Translations under genes and position numbers: made by a program
Part shown: positions 9,369-18,766 of the stretch, piece by piece
Layout of the letters: every line of letters starts with the position of its first letter
Numbering within the stretch: the first letter of the stretch is position 1
From: Herbidospora mongoliensis
GTDB taxonomy: Bacteria > Actinomycetota > Actinomycetes > Streptosporangiales > Streptosporangiaceae
DNA: 64,000 nucleotides
Reading direction: 5' to 3'
Assembly (NCBI RefSeq): GCF_001570545.1
Contig: NZ_BBXD01000012.1
Coordinates: forward strand, 213,194 to 277,193
Notes under the pieces: generated by a model
Databases searched by the model: none
What the model was told of the DNA's origin: nothing
What the model saw: the letters and a program-made list of their open reading frames with translations, nothing else

Positions 9369-9975
9369 CCGCCTGGGCGCGGTCGGCGACGTGGAGCTTG
9401 GCGAAGATGTTCGACACGTGGTTGCGGACGGTCTTGCCGCTCAGCGCGAGCCGCTCGGCGATGTGCGGGTTGGTCATGTGGGCGGCCATCAGTGAGAGGA
9501 TCTCCCGCTCGCGGACGGTCAGCTCGGGGAACCCCTGCTCGCGCTTGGCCAGCCCGGTGAAGTAGCCGGACAGCCGGGACGCGATCGACGGCCCGAAGAG
9601 CGCCTCGCCGCCGTGGACGGCCAGGATCGCCCGCACCAGCTCGGCCTTCCTGGACCCCTTCAACACGTAACCCCGGGCGCCGGCCCGCAGGGCGGCGAAG
9701 ACCGTTTCGTCGTCGTCGGCCATGCTCAGCACCAGCACCCGGATGTGCGGGTGGTCGCGGACCAGCCGTTCGGTCGTCTCCACGCCGCCCATGCCGGGCA
9801 TCGCCAGGTCCATCAGCACGACGTCGGGCTGGACCTGGGGGACGAGGGCCAGGGCCTGCTCGCCCGAGGACGCCTGGTCGACGATCTGGACGCCCATGAC
9901 CGGCTTGAGCAGCGCCAGCAGGCCCGCCCGGAAGGAGGGGTGGTCGTCGACCAGCAGTACTCGGATCTGTTCCAT
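9340..9975 (-). CDS. NarL/LuxR-family response regulator
   Basis: The 211-residue protein has a receiver domain with acidic pair Asp10/Asp11, phosphoacceptor Asp56 (VLMDLAMPG) and Lys in YVLKGS, followed by a LuxR-type helix-turn-helix (LTVREREILSLMA, then SGKTVRNHVSNIFAKL). The start abuts the stop of the histidine kinase at 9976, so the two form a classical two-component operon. Targets are not evident; no obvious operator was found nearby. Confidence 0.95.
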   Translation of the reverse strand: MEQIRVLLVDDHPSFRAGLLALLKPVMGVQIVDQASSGEQALALVPQVQPDVVLMDLAMPGMGGVETTERLVRDHPHIRVLVLSMADDDETVFAALRAGARGYVLKGSRKAELVRAILAVHGGEALFGPSIASRLSGYFTGLAKREQGFPELTVREREILSLMAAHMTNPHIAERLALSGKTVRNHVSNIFAKLHVADRAQAVTRARESGF

Positions 9976-11877
9976 TCAGGCTCCTATAGGCAACTGGGCG
10001 CGCACGGTGGTGCCGTGCGCAGTGATGATCACAAAGGAGCCGCCCAGTTCGGTGGCCCGTTCGCGCATGGAGGTCAGGCCGACCCCCGGAGGCCCTTCGG
10101 CCCCGAGGCCGTCGTCGACGACTTCGACCAGCAGGTTCTTCCAGGGGACAAGCCGGAGCGTGATGGTGCCGGCGCCGGAGTGGCGGCGGGCGTTATTAAT
10201 CGCCTCGACAGCAATATGGTATGCCGCCACTTCGGTAGCCGCCGACAGTTCCGGCAGCTCGACAGGCAGATCGAGACCTACCCGTGGCTCTCCGGGCAGC
10301 CCCGCCACATGGGTCCGGAGCGCCCCGAGGAGCCCGAGGGTGTCGAGCGCGGGCGGCCGCAGCCCGTCGATGAGGGCCCGTACATCGGCGGTGGCCGCCT
10401 GGGCCGCCCCGATCATCTCCTCCAGCAGCGCCCGCGCCCTCTGGTCTGCGACCAGGTCCTGGACCGCCTCGGCCCGCATGGTCAGCGCGGCCAGCGTCGG
10501 CCCGAGCCCGTCGTGCAGATCCCTTCTCAGCCGTCGCCGCTCCTCCTCGCGGGCCACCACCAGGCGCTCCCGCGAGGCCCGCAGATCGGTCGCCAGCCGT
10601 TCGGCGTGCACGACGGGACCCATCTGCCGGGCCAGGTCCTCCAGCAGCCGCAGGTCCCTGGCGCCGAACTCCCGCTGCCCCGGTCGCGGCGCGAGGGCGA
10701 GGTGCCCGACAAGCTCGTTCCGGTACGTCAGGGGCAGGCGCACCAGCCCGGGATCCGCGGCCGTGCCGAGAGGCTCCACCGCGGCGTGGGGGAGTTTCAG
10801 CGCCTCGGCCACCGACCCGGCCGCGGCCTGGGCGTCGGGCCGGACCTCCAGGCTGCGCCCAAGGTGGGCGAGGGCGGCGTAGGGGTCGTCGCGGCGGCCG
10901 TACATGAGCACGTTGACGGCGCGCTGCACCCGCGCCCGCAGCGGGGCGAAGACGACCGCGACCAGACCGGCGGCGGCTACGGCCAGCGGAAGCCCCCGAC
11001 TCTGGAAGACCGCGCCGAGGTAGCCCACGATCGCGACGTATCCGCCGGTCACGAACGCGGTGAGGACGGCGTAGACGAGCGTGCGGTTGATGACGAGCTC
11101 GATGTCGAACAGGCCGTGCCGCACGATCGCGATGCCGATGGCGGCCATCACGAGGGTGATCCCGACCGTCCCGGCGATCTCCCAGAAGCCGCTGTCGATC
11201 GGCCACAGGGTGTCCGGCAGATCGTCGGTCAGGCCGGCGGCCAGCCGGAGCACGATCACCAGGCCGGCGATCGAGACGGCGTACACGAGCCACTGGACCT
11301 GGGCCCGCTCGATCCGCCGGGACCGGCGGGCGAGGTCGGCGGCCCCGAACAGGAAGATCAGCCCCGCGACCACGGTGATCGCGCTCTCCGTGAACTTCGC
11401 GGTGCCCGCCAGGGCCTCGATCCCGAACGGGTTGCGCATCGCGGTGCCGTACCCGAGCTGCTGGTTGGTCCCCGGCGCGAACGCGCACGGGAGCGCGGCG
11501 AGCGCCACGAGGGCGGCGACGATCTTCGGTGCGGGCAGGCGGCGGTCCGGGAAGCAAAACGGGATCGCGGCCAACGCCAGGTTCGCGGGCACCCAGAGGA
11601 AGTTCTGCGGCCAGGCCAGCAGTGACAGTTCCGGCCGCCAGAGCGCGAGTTGCCCGAAGAAGTCGAGCGCCGTGAACGAGAGCCCGGCGATCAGCAGCAG
11701 CACGCCGACGGCGTTGTCCGGCCGCCTGACCCCGATCACCGTGCCGATCACGACGCACGCCGCCACGAACAGCAGATGGCTGAGCGTGACCACACCCAGG
11801 CCGTTGACCAGCCCGAGAACGAGAGCCACGGCCGCCGCCGCGAGCCCGATCACGCACACGGCCCACCTGGTTGTCAT
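9976..11877 (-). CDS. Membrane sensor histidine kinase (HisKA_3 family)
   Basis: The 633-residue kinase begins with about ten hydrophobic segments (residues roughly 1-310), a GAF-like middle region, the dimerisation/phosphoacceptor motif [10 protein letters not shown] with His455, and a HATPase domain (N-box [13 protein letters not shown]-box DDGLG and GVGLTSM). The long N-terminal membrane region, rather than an extracellular loop sensor, suggests detection of a membrane or lipid-phase signal; this is inference. It is transcribed with the response regulator at 9340, the likely partner. Confidence 0.93.
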   Translation of the reverse strand: MTTRWAVCVIGLAAAAVALVLGLVNGLGVVTLSHLLFVAACVVIGTVIGVRRPDNAVGVLLLIAGLSFTALDFFGQLALWRPELSLLAWPQNFLWVPANLALAAIPFCFPDRRLPAPKIVAALVALAALPCAFAPGTNQQLGYGTAMRNPFGIEALAGTAKFTESAITVVAGLIFLFGAADLARRSRRIERAQVQWLVYAVSIAGLVIVLRLAAGLTDDLPDTLWPIDSGFWEIAGTVGITLVMAAIGIAIVRHGLFDIELVINRTLVYAVLTAFVTGGYVAIVGYLGAVFQSRGLPLAVAAAGLVAVVFAPLRARVQRAVNVLMYGRRDDPYAALAHLGRSLEVRPDAQAAAGSVAEALKLPHAAVEPLGTAADPGLVRLPLTYRNELVGHLALAPRPGQREFGARDLRLLEDLARQMGPVVHAERLATDLRASRERLVVAREEERRRLRRDLHDGLGPTLAALTMRAEAVQDLVADQRARALLEEMIGAAQAATADVRALIDGLRPPALDTLGLLGALRTHVAGLPGEPRVGLDLPVELPELSAATEVAAYHIAVEAINNARRHSGAGTITLRLVPWKNLLVEVVDDGLGAEGPPGVGLTSMRERATELGGSFVIITAHGTTVRAQLPIGA

Positions 11878-11970
11878 CGGACGCCAGGATATCGACCCCT
11901 ATGCCCGATTAGGCGGGACAATGTCCCGGGCTTGTTGGGCTCGCCGGAGCGCCTAGGCTTGTCGATTGAG

Positions 11971-13449
11971 ATGACTGCGACAGAGGAGAGCACCCGCACG
12001 TACGAAGTACGGACCTACGGGTGCCAGATGAACGTCCACGACTCCGAGCGCCTGTCGGGCCTGCTGGAGAACGCCGGGTATGTCCGCGCCCCCGAGGGCG
12101 ACACCCCGGATGTGCTCGTGTTCAACACCTGCGCCGTGCGCGAGAACGCCGACAACCGCCTCTACGGCAACCTCGGCCACCTGCGCCCGATCAAGGCCGC
12201 CCGCGCAGGCATGCAGATCGCCGTCGGCGGCTGCATGGCGCAGAAGGACCAGGGCGAGATCGTGCGCCGGGCCCCGTGGGTCGACGTCGTGTTCGGCACC
12301 CACAACATCGGCTCCCTGCCGGCCCTGCTCGAACGCGCCCGCGTGGCCGAGGAGTCGCAGGTCGAGCTGGAGGAGTCGCTGACGGTCTTCCCGTCGACGC
12401 TGCCGACCAAGCGCGAGTCCGCCTACGCCGCCTGGGTCGCCATCTCGGTGGGCTGCAACAACACCTGCACGTTCTGCATCGTCCCCGCCCTGCGTGGCAA
12501 GGAGAAGGACCGCCGGCCCGGCGACGTCCTGGGCGAGATCCAGGCCCTGGTCGACCAGGGCGTCATGGAGGTCACCCTCCTCGGGCAGAACGTGAACACC
12601 TACGGCGTCGAGTTCGGCGACAAGCTGGCGTTCGGGAAGCTGCTGCGGGCCTGCGGAGACATCTCCGGGCTCGAGCGCGTGCGGTTCACCTCGCCTCATC
12701 CCGCCGCCTTCACCGACGACGTGATCGCGGCGATGGCCGAGACGCCCAACGTCATGCACCAGCTGCACATGCCGCTGCAGTCGGGCTCCGACCGGGTGCT
12801 GAAGGCGATGCGGCGGTCCTACCGGGCCGAGAAATACCTGGGGATCATCTCCCGGGTCCGCGCCGCGATGCCCGACGCCGCCATCTCCACCGACATCATC
12901 GTCGGGTTCCCCGGCGAGACCGAGGAAGACTTCCAGGCCACGCTCGACGTGGTGCGGGAGTCGCGGTTCGCCAACGCCTTCACGTTCCAATATTCGATCC
13001 GGCCCGGAACTCCGGCGGCCACCATGCCCGACCAGGTGCCGAAGGAGGTCGTCCGGGAGCGGTACGACCGCCTCATCGCCGTCCAGGAGGAGATCGCCTG
13101 GGCCGAGAACACCGCGCAGACCGGGCGGGTCCTCGAGGTGCTGATCGCCGAGGGCGAGGGCCGCAAGGACGGCGCGACCCAGCGTCTCTCAGGGCGGGCG
13201 CCGGACAACCGTCTCGTCCACGTGGCCTGGGCCGACGCCCGGCCCGGTGACATGGTCACCGCCGAGGTGACCTACGCGGCGCCGCACCACCTGGTGGCCG
13301 ACAAGGTCGTCGGGGTGCGGCGGACGCGGTCGGGCGACGCGTGGGAGGCCCGGCAGGGCCGGCCCGCCTCCACGGGGGTCAGCCTCGGGATGCCGACGAT
13401 CGGACGTCCGGCGCCGTTGCCGGTGGCCACCGGCTGTGAGGTTTCCTAG
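11971..13449 (+). CDS. miaB: tRNA-2-methylthio-N6-dimethylallyladenosine synthase
   Basis: The 492-residue radical-SAM methylthiotransferase has the N-terminal MTTase domain with cluster ligands Cys18, Cys54 and Cys88, the radical-SAM motif CNNTCTFC (Cys162, Cys166, Cys169) and a C-terminal TRAM domain. It adds the methylthio group at A37 of tRNAs already isopentenylated by MiaA, which is encoded about 4 kb downstream at 17861. ATG 11971 is the likely start, with only a weak ribosome binding site. The C-terminal 40 residues beyond TRAM ([13 protein letters not shown] onwards) are a low-complexity actinobacterial extension. Confidence 0.96.
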   Translation: MTATEESTRTYEVRTYGCQMNVHDSERLSGLLENAGYVRAPEGDTPDVLVFNTCAVRENADNRLYGNLGHLRPIKAARAGMQIAVGGCMAQKDQGEIVRRAPWVDVVFGTHNIGSLPALLERARVAEESQVELEESLTVFPSTLPTKRESAYAAWVAISVGCNNTCTFCIVPALRGKEKDRRPGDVLGEIQALVDQGVMEVTLLGQNVNTYGVEFGDKLAFGKLLRACGDISGLERVRFTSPHPAAFTDDVIAAMAETPNVMHQLHMPLQSGSDRVLKAMRRSYRAEKYLGIISRVRAAMPDAAISTDIIVGFPGETEEDFQATLDVVRESRFANAFTFQYSIRPGTPAATMPDQVPKEVVRERYDRLIAVQEEIAWAENTAQTGRVLEVLIAEGEGRKDGATQRLSGRAPDNRLVHVAWADARPGDMVTAEVTYAAPHHLVADKVVGVRRTRSGDAWEARQGRPASTGVSLGMPTIGRPAPLPVATGCEVS

Positions 13450-13583
13450 CCTCCCTGCAGGGCTTCGCCACCTGCGACGACTTGATTCCGGTCTGTCGTG
13501 ATTCTTTCGTGATTCGCGTGCGGCGAATTCGTTACTGGGATTAGTGTGGCACCCGTTCGCGGAGTGACACAGGAAGGTCCCGG

Positions 13584-14225
13584 ATGCCCTCGTTCCGGCA
13601 GCGTGGCTGGCTTCTTCTGGTGCCCGCGCTCCTGACCGCCTGCGGAAGCGGGCAGACCGGGGCGTTCGACATGGCCAGCGAGCCCCCCGTGCCGGTCGAC
13701 TCGTATACGGTCCCGAGCGCGGAACCCAGTCCGCCGCCGAAGCAGAAGCCCACGGTGCGGGTCAAGACCAACAAGCCCGCCCGCAAGACGACCAAGGAAC
13801 GCGCCGGCACCGCTCCGGTCGCCGCCACCGCGCCGGCCAGCGCTCTGAAGGTGGCCGAAGACGAGGTCGTCCGGCTGACCAACGTGGCCCGCCGGGCCGA
13901 GGGGTGCAGGGCGCTGCGGATCGACGAGCGCCTCCGCAAGGCGGCCCGGCTCCACTCCGGCGACATGGCCGCCCGCGACTACTTCAGCCACGACTCCCTC
14001 GACGGGCGTTCCCCGTGGGACCGCATCGAGGCGGCCGGCTACGACTACCCGGCGGCGGAGAACATCGCGCGGGGGCAGACGACGCCGCGCGAGGTCGTGC
14101 AGGCGTGGCTCGACAGCCCTGGTCACCGGGCCAACATCCTCAACTGCGATCTCGCGGCGATCGGGGTCGGCCTGAAGCAGGGGGCCGAGGGGCCGTGGTG
14201 GACCCAGGACTTCGGCTACCGCTGA
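13584..14225 (+). CDS. CAP/SCP-domain lipoprotein
   Basis: The 213-residue protein has a lipobox LTAC (Cys20), a Pro/Lys-rich spacer of about 70 residues and a C-terminal CAP (cysteine-rich secretory/PR-1) domain with the conserved HSGDMAARDYFSHDS, ENIARG and SPGHRANIL motifs. Bacterial CAP proteins are extracellular and of mostly unknown function. The SPGHR and FSHD histidines that form the CAP cavity are all present. It is followed within 90 bases by an anchored acidic protein on the same strand. Confidence 0.9.
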   Translation: MPSFRQRGWLLLVPALLTACGSGQTGAFDMASEPPVPVDSYTVPSAEPSPPPKQKPTVRVKTNKPARKTTKERAGTAPVAATAPASALKVAEDEVVRLTNVARRAEGCRALRIDERLRKAARLHSGDMAARDYFSHDSLDGRSPWDRIEAAGYDYPAAENIARGQTTPREVVQAWLDSPGHRANILNCDLAAIGVGLKQGAEGPWWTQDFGYR

Positions 14226-14314
14226 TTTGTACCTAAATCTGCATTTATGAGCCTAGATTCGGGATTGTGGCTAGGCTGCTGGGACCCTCAACCAAGCAGC
14301 CTGGAGTCACCCTC

Positions 14315-14809
14315 ATGAACCGATCCGCGCCACCAGGCCGGGCACGATCAGGCGGCAACACCAAGACGATCGCGATCGTCGCCGGCGCGCTGGTGGCGGT
14401 CGTCGGCGGAGCCGGCATCGGCCTCGCCCTGAACGGCGACACATCCACCCCGGCCTCAGGCCCCGCCCCCGCGGCGACCTCGGCCGCACCTCCGGCGGCC
14501 GACACCGAAGTGGCCGAAGCCCCCGAGGCGGAGTCGCCGCCCGACTTCCCCGCGGAGGACGGCGAGGCTCCCGCGGTGCAGGACGACGTCCAGGAGGACA
14601 CCCCGGTCGCTTCCGGCGACTCCTCGGGCGAATCGTCGGAGGAGGAGCAGGGCAGCGGCGGGACCAGCGGACAGCAGAAGCCCGCGGCGAAGCCGACCAA
14701 GAAGCCGGCCGCCAAGCCGACCCAGCCGGCCCAGAGCGACCCCGACGAGATCGACCGGACGGGCGACGCGGGCGCGATCGAGCCGGGCGGGCCGATCGGC
14801 GGGTATTAA
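14315..14809 (+). CDS. Anchored Pro/Ala/Glu-rich extracytoplasmic protein
   Basis: The 164-residue protein has a short basic N terminus, one membrane segment (IAIVAGALVAVVGGAGIGLAL) and a disordered acidic tail rich in Ala, Pro, Glu and Ser that ends in a Lys/Pro-rich stretch (KPAAKPTKKPAAKPTQP). ATG 14315 is preferred because GGAG lies 8 bases upstream; an in-frame GTG exists at 14267. No domain is recognised. The basic tail could interact with wall polymers, as in other actinobacterial anchored proteins; this is a guess. Confidence 0.6.
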   Translation: MNRSAPPGRARSGGNTKTIAIVAGALVAVVGGAGIGLALNGDTSTPASGPAPAATSAAPPAADTEVAEAPEAESPPDFPAEDGEAPAVQDDVQEDTPVASGDSSGESSEEEQGSGGTSGQQKPAAKPTKKPAAKPTQPAQSDPDEIDRTGDAGAIEPGGPIGGY

Positions 14810-15057
14810 GCGGGCCTGGTCCTTCAGCGGCGTTCGGCAAGGGCCGGTGGGGTTGGGAGAACCAACCGCTTGAGGATTCGGCGGGCTCGCGGGCGGGTCA
14901 CAGCGATGTCGGTTCGGACTGAGGCCCCGCTGAGTGTGTCCGGTCAGCGGAAGCTGATGCGTGGCGGCTGTTCGCCGCCCGAAATTTCGTGACATCTGCT
15001 GGACGCTCGTCACCGATCGGGGGCCGATGGACAGATCAGCGGTGGATACGCTGGGGC

Positions 15058-15720
15058 GTGCTCGTCGCCGCTGCCGTGTGCCCGAATCCACCGCTGATCG
15101 TTCCCTCTCTCGCCGGGGCCGCGTCGGCTGAGCTCGACTCCCTCAGGGCCGCGTGCTTCGCGGCCGTGGCGGTGCTCCATGCCGCGTCCCCCGACCTGAT
15201 CGCGGTCGTGGGAGGCGCGGAGACCGGGCGTGCCTACCCCGCGTCCGCCGCCGGGACGCTGCGGCCGTGGGGTGGCGACGTGACCGTCGGGAGCGGGACG
15301 CCGGTTCTGCCGCTGTCGCTGACGATCGGCCGGTGGTTGCTGTCCTCCTCCGAGGTGCCGCTCCATCTCGAATCCCTTCCGTACGACACCACTCCCGCCG
15401 ACTGCCACGCCCTGCGTTCACGGGTGGGGGAGCTGGCCGAACGGGTGGCGTTGCTGGTCATGGGCGATGGCTCGGCGCGGCTGACCGAGAAGTCCCCGGG
15501 ATACCTGCATCCGGGTGCGGCGGCCTATTCCGAGCGGGTGGCGGCCGCCCTCGTCGACGGGCGGGCCTCATCGCTCGACCCGGACGAGGCGGCGGAGATG
15601 TGGGCGGCCGGGCGGGCGGCCTTCCAGACGCTGCCCGACTGGCCCGCTGAGCTGCTCTGTTCGGATGCGCCTTACGGGGTGGCCTACTACGTCACGGCGG
15701 CATCGGCGCCGCAGGCGTAG
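15058..15720 (+). CDS. Class III extradiol dioxygenase-like protein
   Basis: The 220-residue protein starts at GTG 15058 with the conserved LVAAAVCPNPPLIVPSLAG segment and matches the LigB-like fold found next to miaB/miaA in many actinomycetes. The usual metal-binding histidines of true extradiol dioxygenases are hard to place: early segments lack the expected His pair and only isolated His residues such as PLHLES and GYLHPG are present. Catalytic activity is therefore doubtful. It ends 7 bases from the convergent rnz. Confidence 0.7.
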   Translation: MLVAAAVCPNPPLIVPSLAGAASAELDSLRAACFAAVAVLHAASPDLIAVVGGAETGRAYPASAAGTLRPWGGDVTVGSGTPVLPLSLTIGRWLLSSSEVPLHLESLPYDTTPADCHALRSRVGELAERVALLVMGDGSARLTEKSPGYLHPGAAAYSERVAAALVDGRASSLDPDEAAEMWAAGRAAFQTLPDWPAELLCSDAPYGVAYYVTAASAPQA

Positions 15721-15727
15721 TCGCAGG

Positions 15728-16639
15728 TCAGCGGCGGCGTTTCGGCACCGGCACGCGCATCAGGTCGCGGGCCACCACGATGTCGCCCGAATAGGCCTTC
15801 GCCGCCTCCTCGCCGAAGCGACGTTCGTCGTCGTGGACGTAGCGTTCGGAGAAGTGGGTCAGGACGAGTTTCCGGACGCCCGCCGCCGCCGCGACCTGCC
15901 CGGCCTGGGCTGCGGTGAGATGGCCGTACTCACGGGCGACGGCCGCCTCGGAGGACAGGAACGTCGACTCGATGACCAGCAGGTCGACGCCCTCGGCCAG
16001 GGCGTGGACGTTGTCGCACATCCGCGTGTCCATGATGAACGCCATGCTCTGGCCCACGCGAGGCTCGCTGACCTGGTCGAGGGTGACCTCGCCGAGGCGG
16101 CCCTCACGATGGAGCCGGCCGACCTGGGCGCCGCTGATTCCGTACCGGGAGAGTTCCGAAGGGATCATCCGGCGGCCCGACGGCTCGTCGAGACGGTAAC
16201 CGTAGGCGTCGACCGGGTGGGACAGCGGGCGGGCGGTCAGCGTGAGGCCCGGGAGCGGCAGGGTCGCGACGGCGCCCTGGACCGGGTGGGGAGTGATGAC
16301 CGAGGTGTCGGCGAAGGCGGTGGCGTGGCGCAGCCGCAGCCAGTAGTCCTCGCCGCTCGCCGGGTAGACCGCGCCGACCTCGTGGGGCACGCCGTCGCGG
16401 GCGATCCGCTGGATGATCCCCGGGAGGCCCAGGCAGTGGTCGCCGTGGAAGTGGGTGACGCACATCCAGGTGATGTCGTGGGCGCTGACCCCGGCCAGCC
16501 GCATCTGCCGCTGGGTGCCTTCGCCGGGGTCGAAGAGGACGCCCTGGTCGTCCCAGCGGAGGAAGTAGCCGTTGTGGTTGCGCGAGCGCGTCGGCACCGC
16601 ACTCGACGTGCCGAGAACGATCAGCTCACGGTTGGACAC
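15728..16639 (-). CDS. rnz: Ribonuclease Z, tRNA 3'-end processing
   Basis: The 303-residue metallo-beta-lactamase-fold nuclease carries the zinc motif THFHGDH (His63, His65, Asp67, His68), the downstream LTHFSERY motif and the MDTRMCDN segment of RNase Z. It cleaves 3' trailers from tRNA precursors. It sits among tRNA-modification genes miaB and miaA, a sensible functional neighbourhood. Its length is normal for bacterial RNase Z. The start ATG 16639 is clear and the gene diverges from ogt. Confidence 0.95.
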   Translation of the reverse strand: MSNRELIVLGTSSAVPTRSRNHNGYFLRWDDQGVLFDPGEGTQRQMRLAGVSAHDITWMCVTHFHGDHCLGLPGIIQRIARDGVPHEVGAVYPASGEDYWLRLRHATAFADTSVITPHPVQGAVATLPLPGLTLTARPLSHPVDAYGYRLDEPSGRRMIPSELSRYGISGAQVGRLHREGRLGEVTLDQVSEPRVGQSMAFIMDTRMCDNVHALAEGVDLLVIESTFLSSEAAVAREYGHLTAAQAGQVAAAAGVRKLVLTHFSERYVHDDERRFGEEAAKAYSGDIVVARDLMRVPVPKRRR

Positions 16640-16723
16640 CGCCTCATGGTAGGAGGTCCGGTTATGTCGGTGGCGCGGACTAGGGTCGGGAGGTGTCCGC
16701 TACGAGCTGCAGGGAGGCTGCGG

Positions 16724-17263
16724 ATGGGGCTGAGTTTCGTGTCCGTGCAGACCGATGTCGGTCTCGTCGTGGCCGCGGTGACCCCGGAAGGGGTGGTGGC
16801 CACCTCGTTCGAGGACACTCCGGAGTTCCGGGAGCGGGTCCAAGAGCGGTTGCGGCCGTTTCTCGACGACCCGGAGTCCGGTGACGGACCGGGCGGCTCC
16901 GAGGCCGCTGTTCGTGATGACGTCGGTGATCAGCTTGCCGCCTATTTCGGCGGGGAGCTGAAGGAGTTCACGATCCCCATCGACTGGCGGCTGATGTCCA
17001 AGACGCAGCGGCGGGTGCTGGGGTTGCTCTTCGAGAGCGTGCCCTACGGGCGGGCCGTGACTTACGGCGACCTGGCCAACGAGACCGGCATCCCGGCACG
17101 GGCGATCGGGTCGATCATGGGCAGCAACCCGATCCCGATCATCGTCCCGTGCCATCGGGTCGTGGCGGGCGGCGGGCTGGGCGGGTTCTCCGGGGGCACG
17201 GGCGTGGAGTCGAAGAGGTGGCTGCTGACGATGGAGGGCCACCTGCCGCCGACCCTCTTCTGA
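16724..17263 (+). CDS. ogt: Methylated-DNA-[protein]-cysteine S-methyltransferase
   Basis: The 179-residue protein has the alkyl-acceptor motif IVPCHRVV with Cys143 and the preceding helix-turn-helix-like segment RAIGSIMGSNP. It repairs O6-alkylguanine in a suicide reaction. ATG 16724 lies just after a GGGAGG. The N-terminal domain has an acidic insertion (DDPESGDGPGGSEAA). It is followed by a strong bidirectional hairpin at 17276-17305. Confidence 0.94.
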   Translation: MGLSFVSVQTDVGLVVAAVTPEGVVATSFEDTPEFRERVQERLRPFLDDPESGDGPGGSEAAVRDDVGDQLAAYFGGELKEFTIPIDWRLMSKTQRRVLGLLFESVPYGRAVTYGDLANETGIPARAIGSIMGSNPIPIIVPCHRVVAGGGLGGFSGGTGVESKRWLLTMEGHLPPTLF

Positions 17264-17275
17264 GGCCCCGAGGGG

Positions 17276-17305
17276 CCGCCCGCCCCCACGCGAGAGGGCG
17301 GGCGG
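17276..17305. terminator. Bidirectional terminator-type hairpin
   Basis: A perfect 10-bp stem CCGCCCGCCC / GGGCGGGCGG with a 10-base loop lies between the convergent ogt and the small gene at 17318. The left arm overlaps another small hairpin directly after the ogt stop. No clear T-run follows on either side, so termination is inferred from stem strength and position. Confidence 0.7.
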
Positions 17306-17317
17306 GGTCTGAGGAGC

Positions 17318-17581
17318 CTAGTCAGGCTTGCCGTCGATCTTGTCGGCGGCGTTTCTGGCGGAGCCCGCGGAACGGTTGATCTGGTCGCGGTACTTGCCCT
17401 TGGTCATGTCGTCGGCCTTGCGTGCCGCGGTGTCGATGCCGCTCTTCACGGAATCCTCCACCTTGTCACGGAAGCCGTCCTGCTCGGTTCCGGGCATGCG
17501 CTGGGGTCGCGGAGACGTCGTGGCGGACTGGGTGTGGTGGTGTCCGCCGAACATGTCCCTGACCTTGTCGAAGAACGACAT
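17318..17581 (-). CDS. MT0933/Rv0909-type antitoxin-like small protein
   Basis: The 87-residue hydrophilic protein begins MSFFDKVRDMF and contains the repeated KVEDSVKSGIDTAARKADDMTKGKYRDQI pattern of the small proteins annotated as MT0933-like antitoxins. It has a good GGGGG ribosome site and lies 11 bases from its paralogue at 17593-17784. No toxin gene is visible on either side. The His/Ser/Arg-rich insert after residue 13 (GGHHHTQSATTS) distinguishes it from the downstream copy. Confidence 0.7.
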   Translation of the reverse strand: MSFFDKVRDMFGGHHHTQSATTSPRPQRMPGTEQDGFRDKVEDSVKSGIDTAARKADDMTKGKYRDQINRSAGSARNAADKIDGKPD

Positions 17582-17592
17582 CAGAGTTCCCC

Positions 17593-17784
17593 CTACCGCT
17601 GGTCGTCGATCTTGTCGGCCGCGTCCTTGGCCTTGTCGGCGACCTTGTCGATCTTGTCGTCATATTTGCCGCCGGTCTTGTGGCGGGCGGCTTCCGAGGC
17701 CTTGTCGACGCCCTTCTTCGTGGCGTCCTCGACCTTGTCGGAGTGTTCGCCGAGCTTGTCCTTGGCCTTGTCGAACATGGACAT
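17593..17784 (-). CDS. MT0933/Rv0909-type antitoxin-like small protein, paralogue
   Basis: The 63-residue protein starts at ATG 17784, with GGGGGA 6 bases upstream, and reads MSMFDKAKDKLGEHSDKVEDA, then KTGGKYDDKIDKVADKAKD. It is almost entirely charged helix (Lys/Asp/Ala heptad-like pattern) and clearly related to the next gene at 17318. In Mycobacterium tuberculosis the Rv0909 homologue pairs with the toxin Rv0910; here no such partner is encoded, so a structural or stress-related role is also possible. Confidence 0.72.
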   Translation of the reverse strand: MSMFDKAKDKLGEHSDKVEDATKKGVDKASEAARHKTGGKYDDKIDKVADKAKDAADKIDDQR

Positions 17785-17860
17785 GTCGTATCCCCCGATC
17801 GTGACGCTGACGGGCGCCACTCGTCCCATTGTTACCCGGGAGCTTGGGACACTGGATGGC

Positions 17861-18766
17861 GTGGGGCAGCTACCAGTCATCGCCGTCGTGGGTCCCACGG
17901 CGGCCGGAAAGTCCGATCTCGCCGTGGAATTGGCGATCCGTCTCGGCGGCGAGGCGGTGAACGCCGACTCGATGCAGCTTTACCGAGGAATGGATATCGG
18001 TACGGCCAAATTGACCATCCCCGAACGGAAAGGTGTGACCCACCATTTGTTCGACATCTGGGACGTGGATCAGACGGCCAGTGTCGCCGAATACCAGGGC
18101 ATCGCCCGTCCCCTGATCGACGGGCTGCTGGTCAGAGGGGTCACCCCGGTGATCGTGGGAGGTTCCGGGCTGTACGTCCGGGCGATCCTCGACGATCTCG
18201 AGTTCCCCGGCACCGACAGCGTGATCCGGGCGCGGCTGGAGGAGGAACTGGCCGAAAACGGGATCGCCCCCCTCTACGCCCGGCTCCAGACGCTCGATCC
18301 GGTGGCCGCCGCCGCGATCCTGCCCAGCAACGGCCGCCGGGTGGTGCGCGCCCTGGAGGTCATCGAGCTGTCCGGACGCCCCTTCTCGGCCACCCTGCCG
18401 TCCTATGAGTCGGTGTACAGATCCGTACAGATAGGACTGCTGATTCCCCGGCCGGTGCTCGACGAGCGCATCGAGCTCCGGGTTCACCGCATGTGGGCGG
18501 CCGGTTTCGTGGAAGAGACACGGAAACTGCACGAGGGCGGCCTGGGCACCACCGCGGCGCGGGCGCTCGGATACGCCCAGGTGATCAAATACCTCGACGG
18601 CGAGTGGACCGAAAAGCAGGCCATGGACGAGACGATCAGGGCGACCAGACGCTTCGCGCGCCGCCAGGAGTCGTGGTTCCGGCGCGATCCACGGGTGGTC
18701 TGGCTGCCCTACGACGCCCCGGACCTGCCTGCTCAAGCGATTAGAGTTGTCTCATGCGCTTCGTGA
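17861..18766 (+). CDS. miaA: tRNA dimethylallyltransferase
   Basis: The 301-residue protein has Walker A GPTAAGKS (residues 11-18), the substrate loop NADSMQLYRGMDIGTAK and the catalytic region GGSGLYVRAILDDLEFPG. It transfers the dimethylallyl group to A37 of tRNAs reading UNN codons and supplies the substrate for MiaB. The start is GTG 17861; frames further upstream read through the divergent antitoxin-like gene. It overlaps dapF by 13 bases, so the two are translationally linked. Confidence 0.96.
   Translation: MGQLPVIAVVGPTAAGKSDLAVELAIRLGGEAVNADSMQLYRGMDIGTAKLTIPERKGVTHHLFDIWDVDQTASVAEYQGIARPLIDGLLVRGVTPVIVGGSGLYVRAILDDLEFPGTDSVIRARLEEELAENGIAPLYARLQTLDPVAAAAILPSNGRRVVRALEVIELSGRPFSATLPSYESVYRSVQIGLLIPRPVLDERIELRVHRMWAAGFVEETRKLHEGGLGTTAARALGYAQVIKYLDGEWTEKQAMDETIRATRRFARRQESWFRRDPRVVWLPYDAPDLPAQAIRVVSCAS

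Noticed and set aside
13448-16720. Thirteen-base inverted repeat AGCCTCCCTGCAG shared by the miaB end and ogt start
   Set aside because: A match of this length is expected by chance in 64 kb of GC-rich sequence.
15515-16723. Extension of the ogt frame upstream across rnz
   Set aside because: Homology to methyltransferases begins only at 16724; upstream residues are antisense to rnz.
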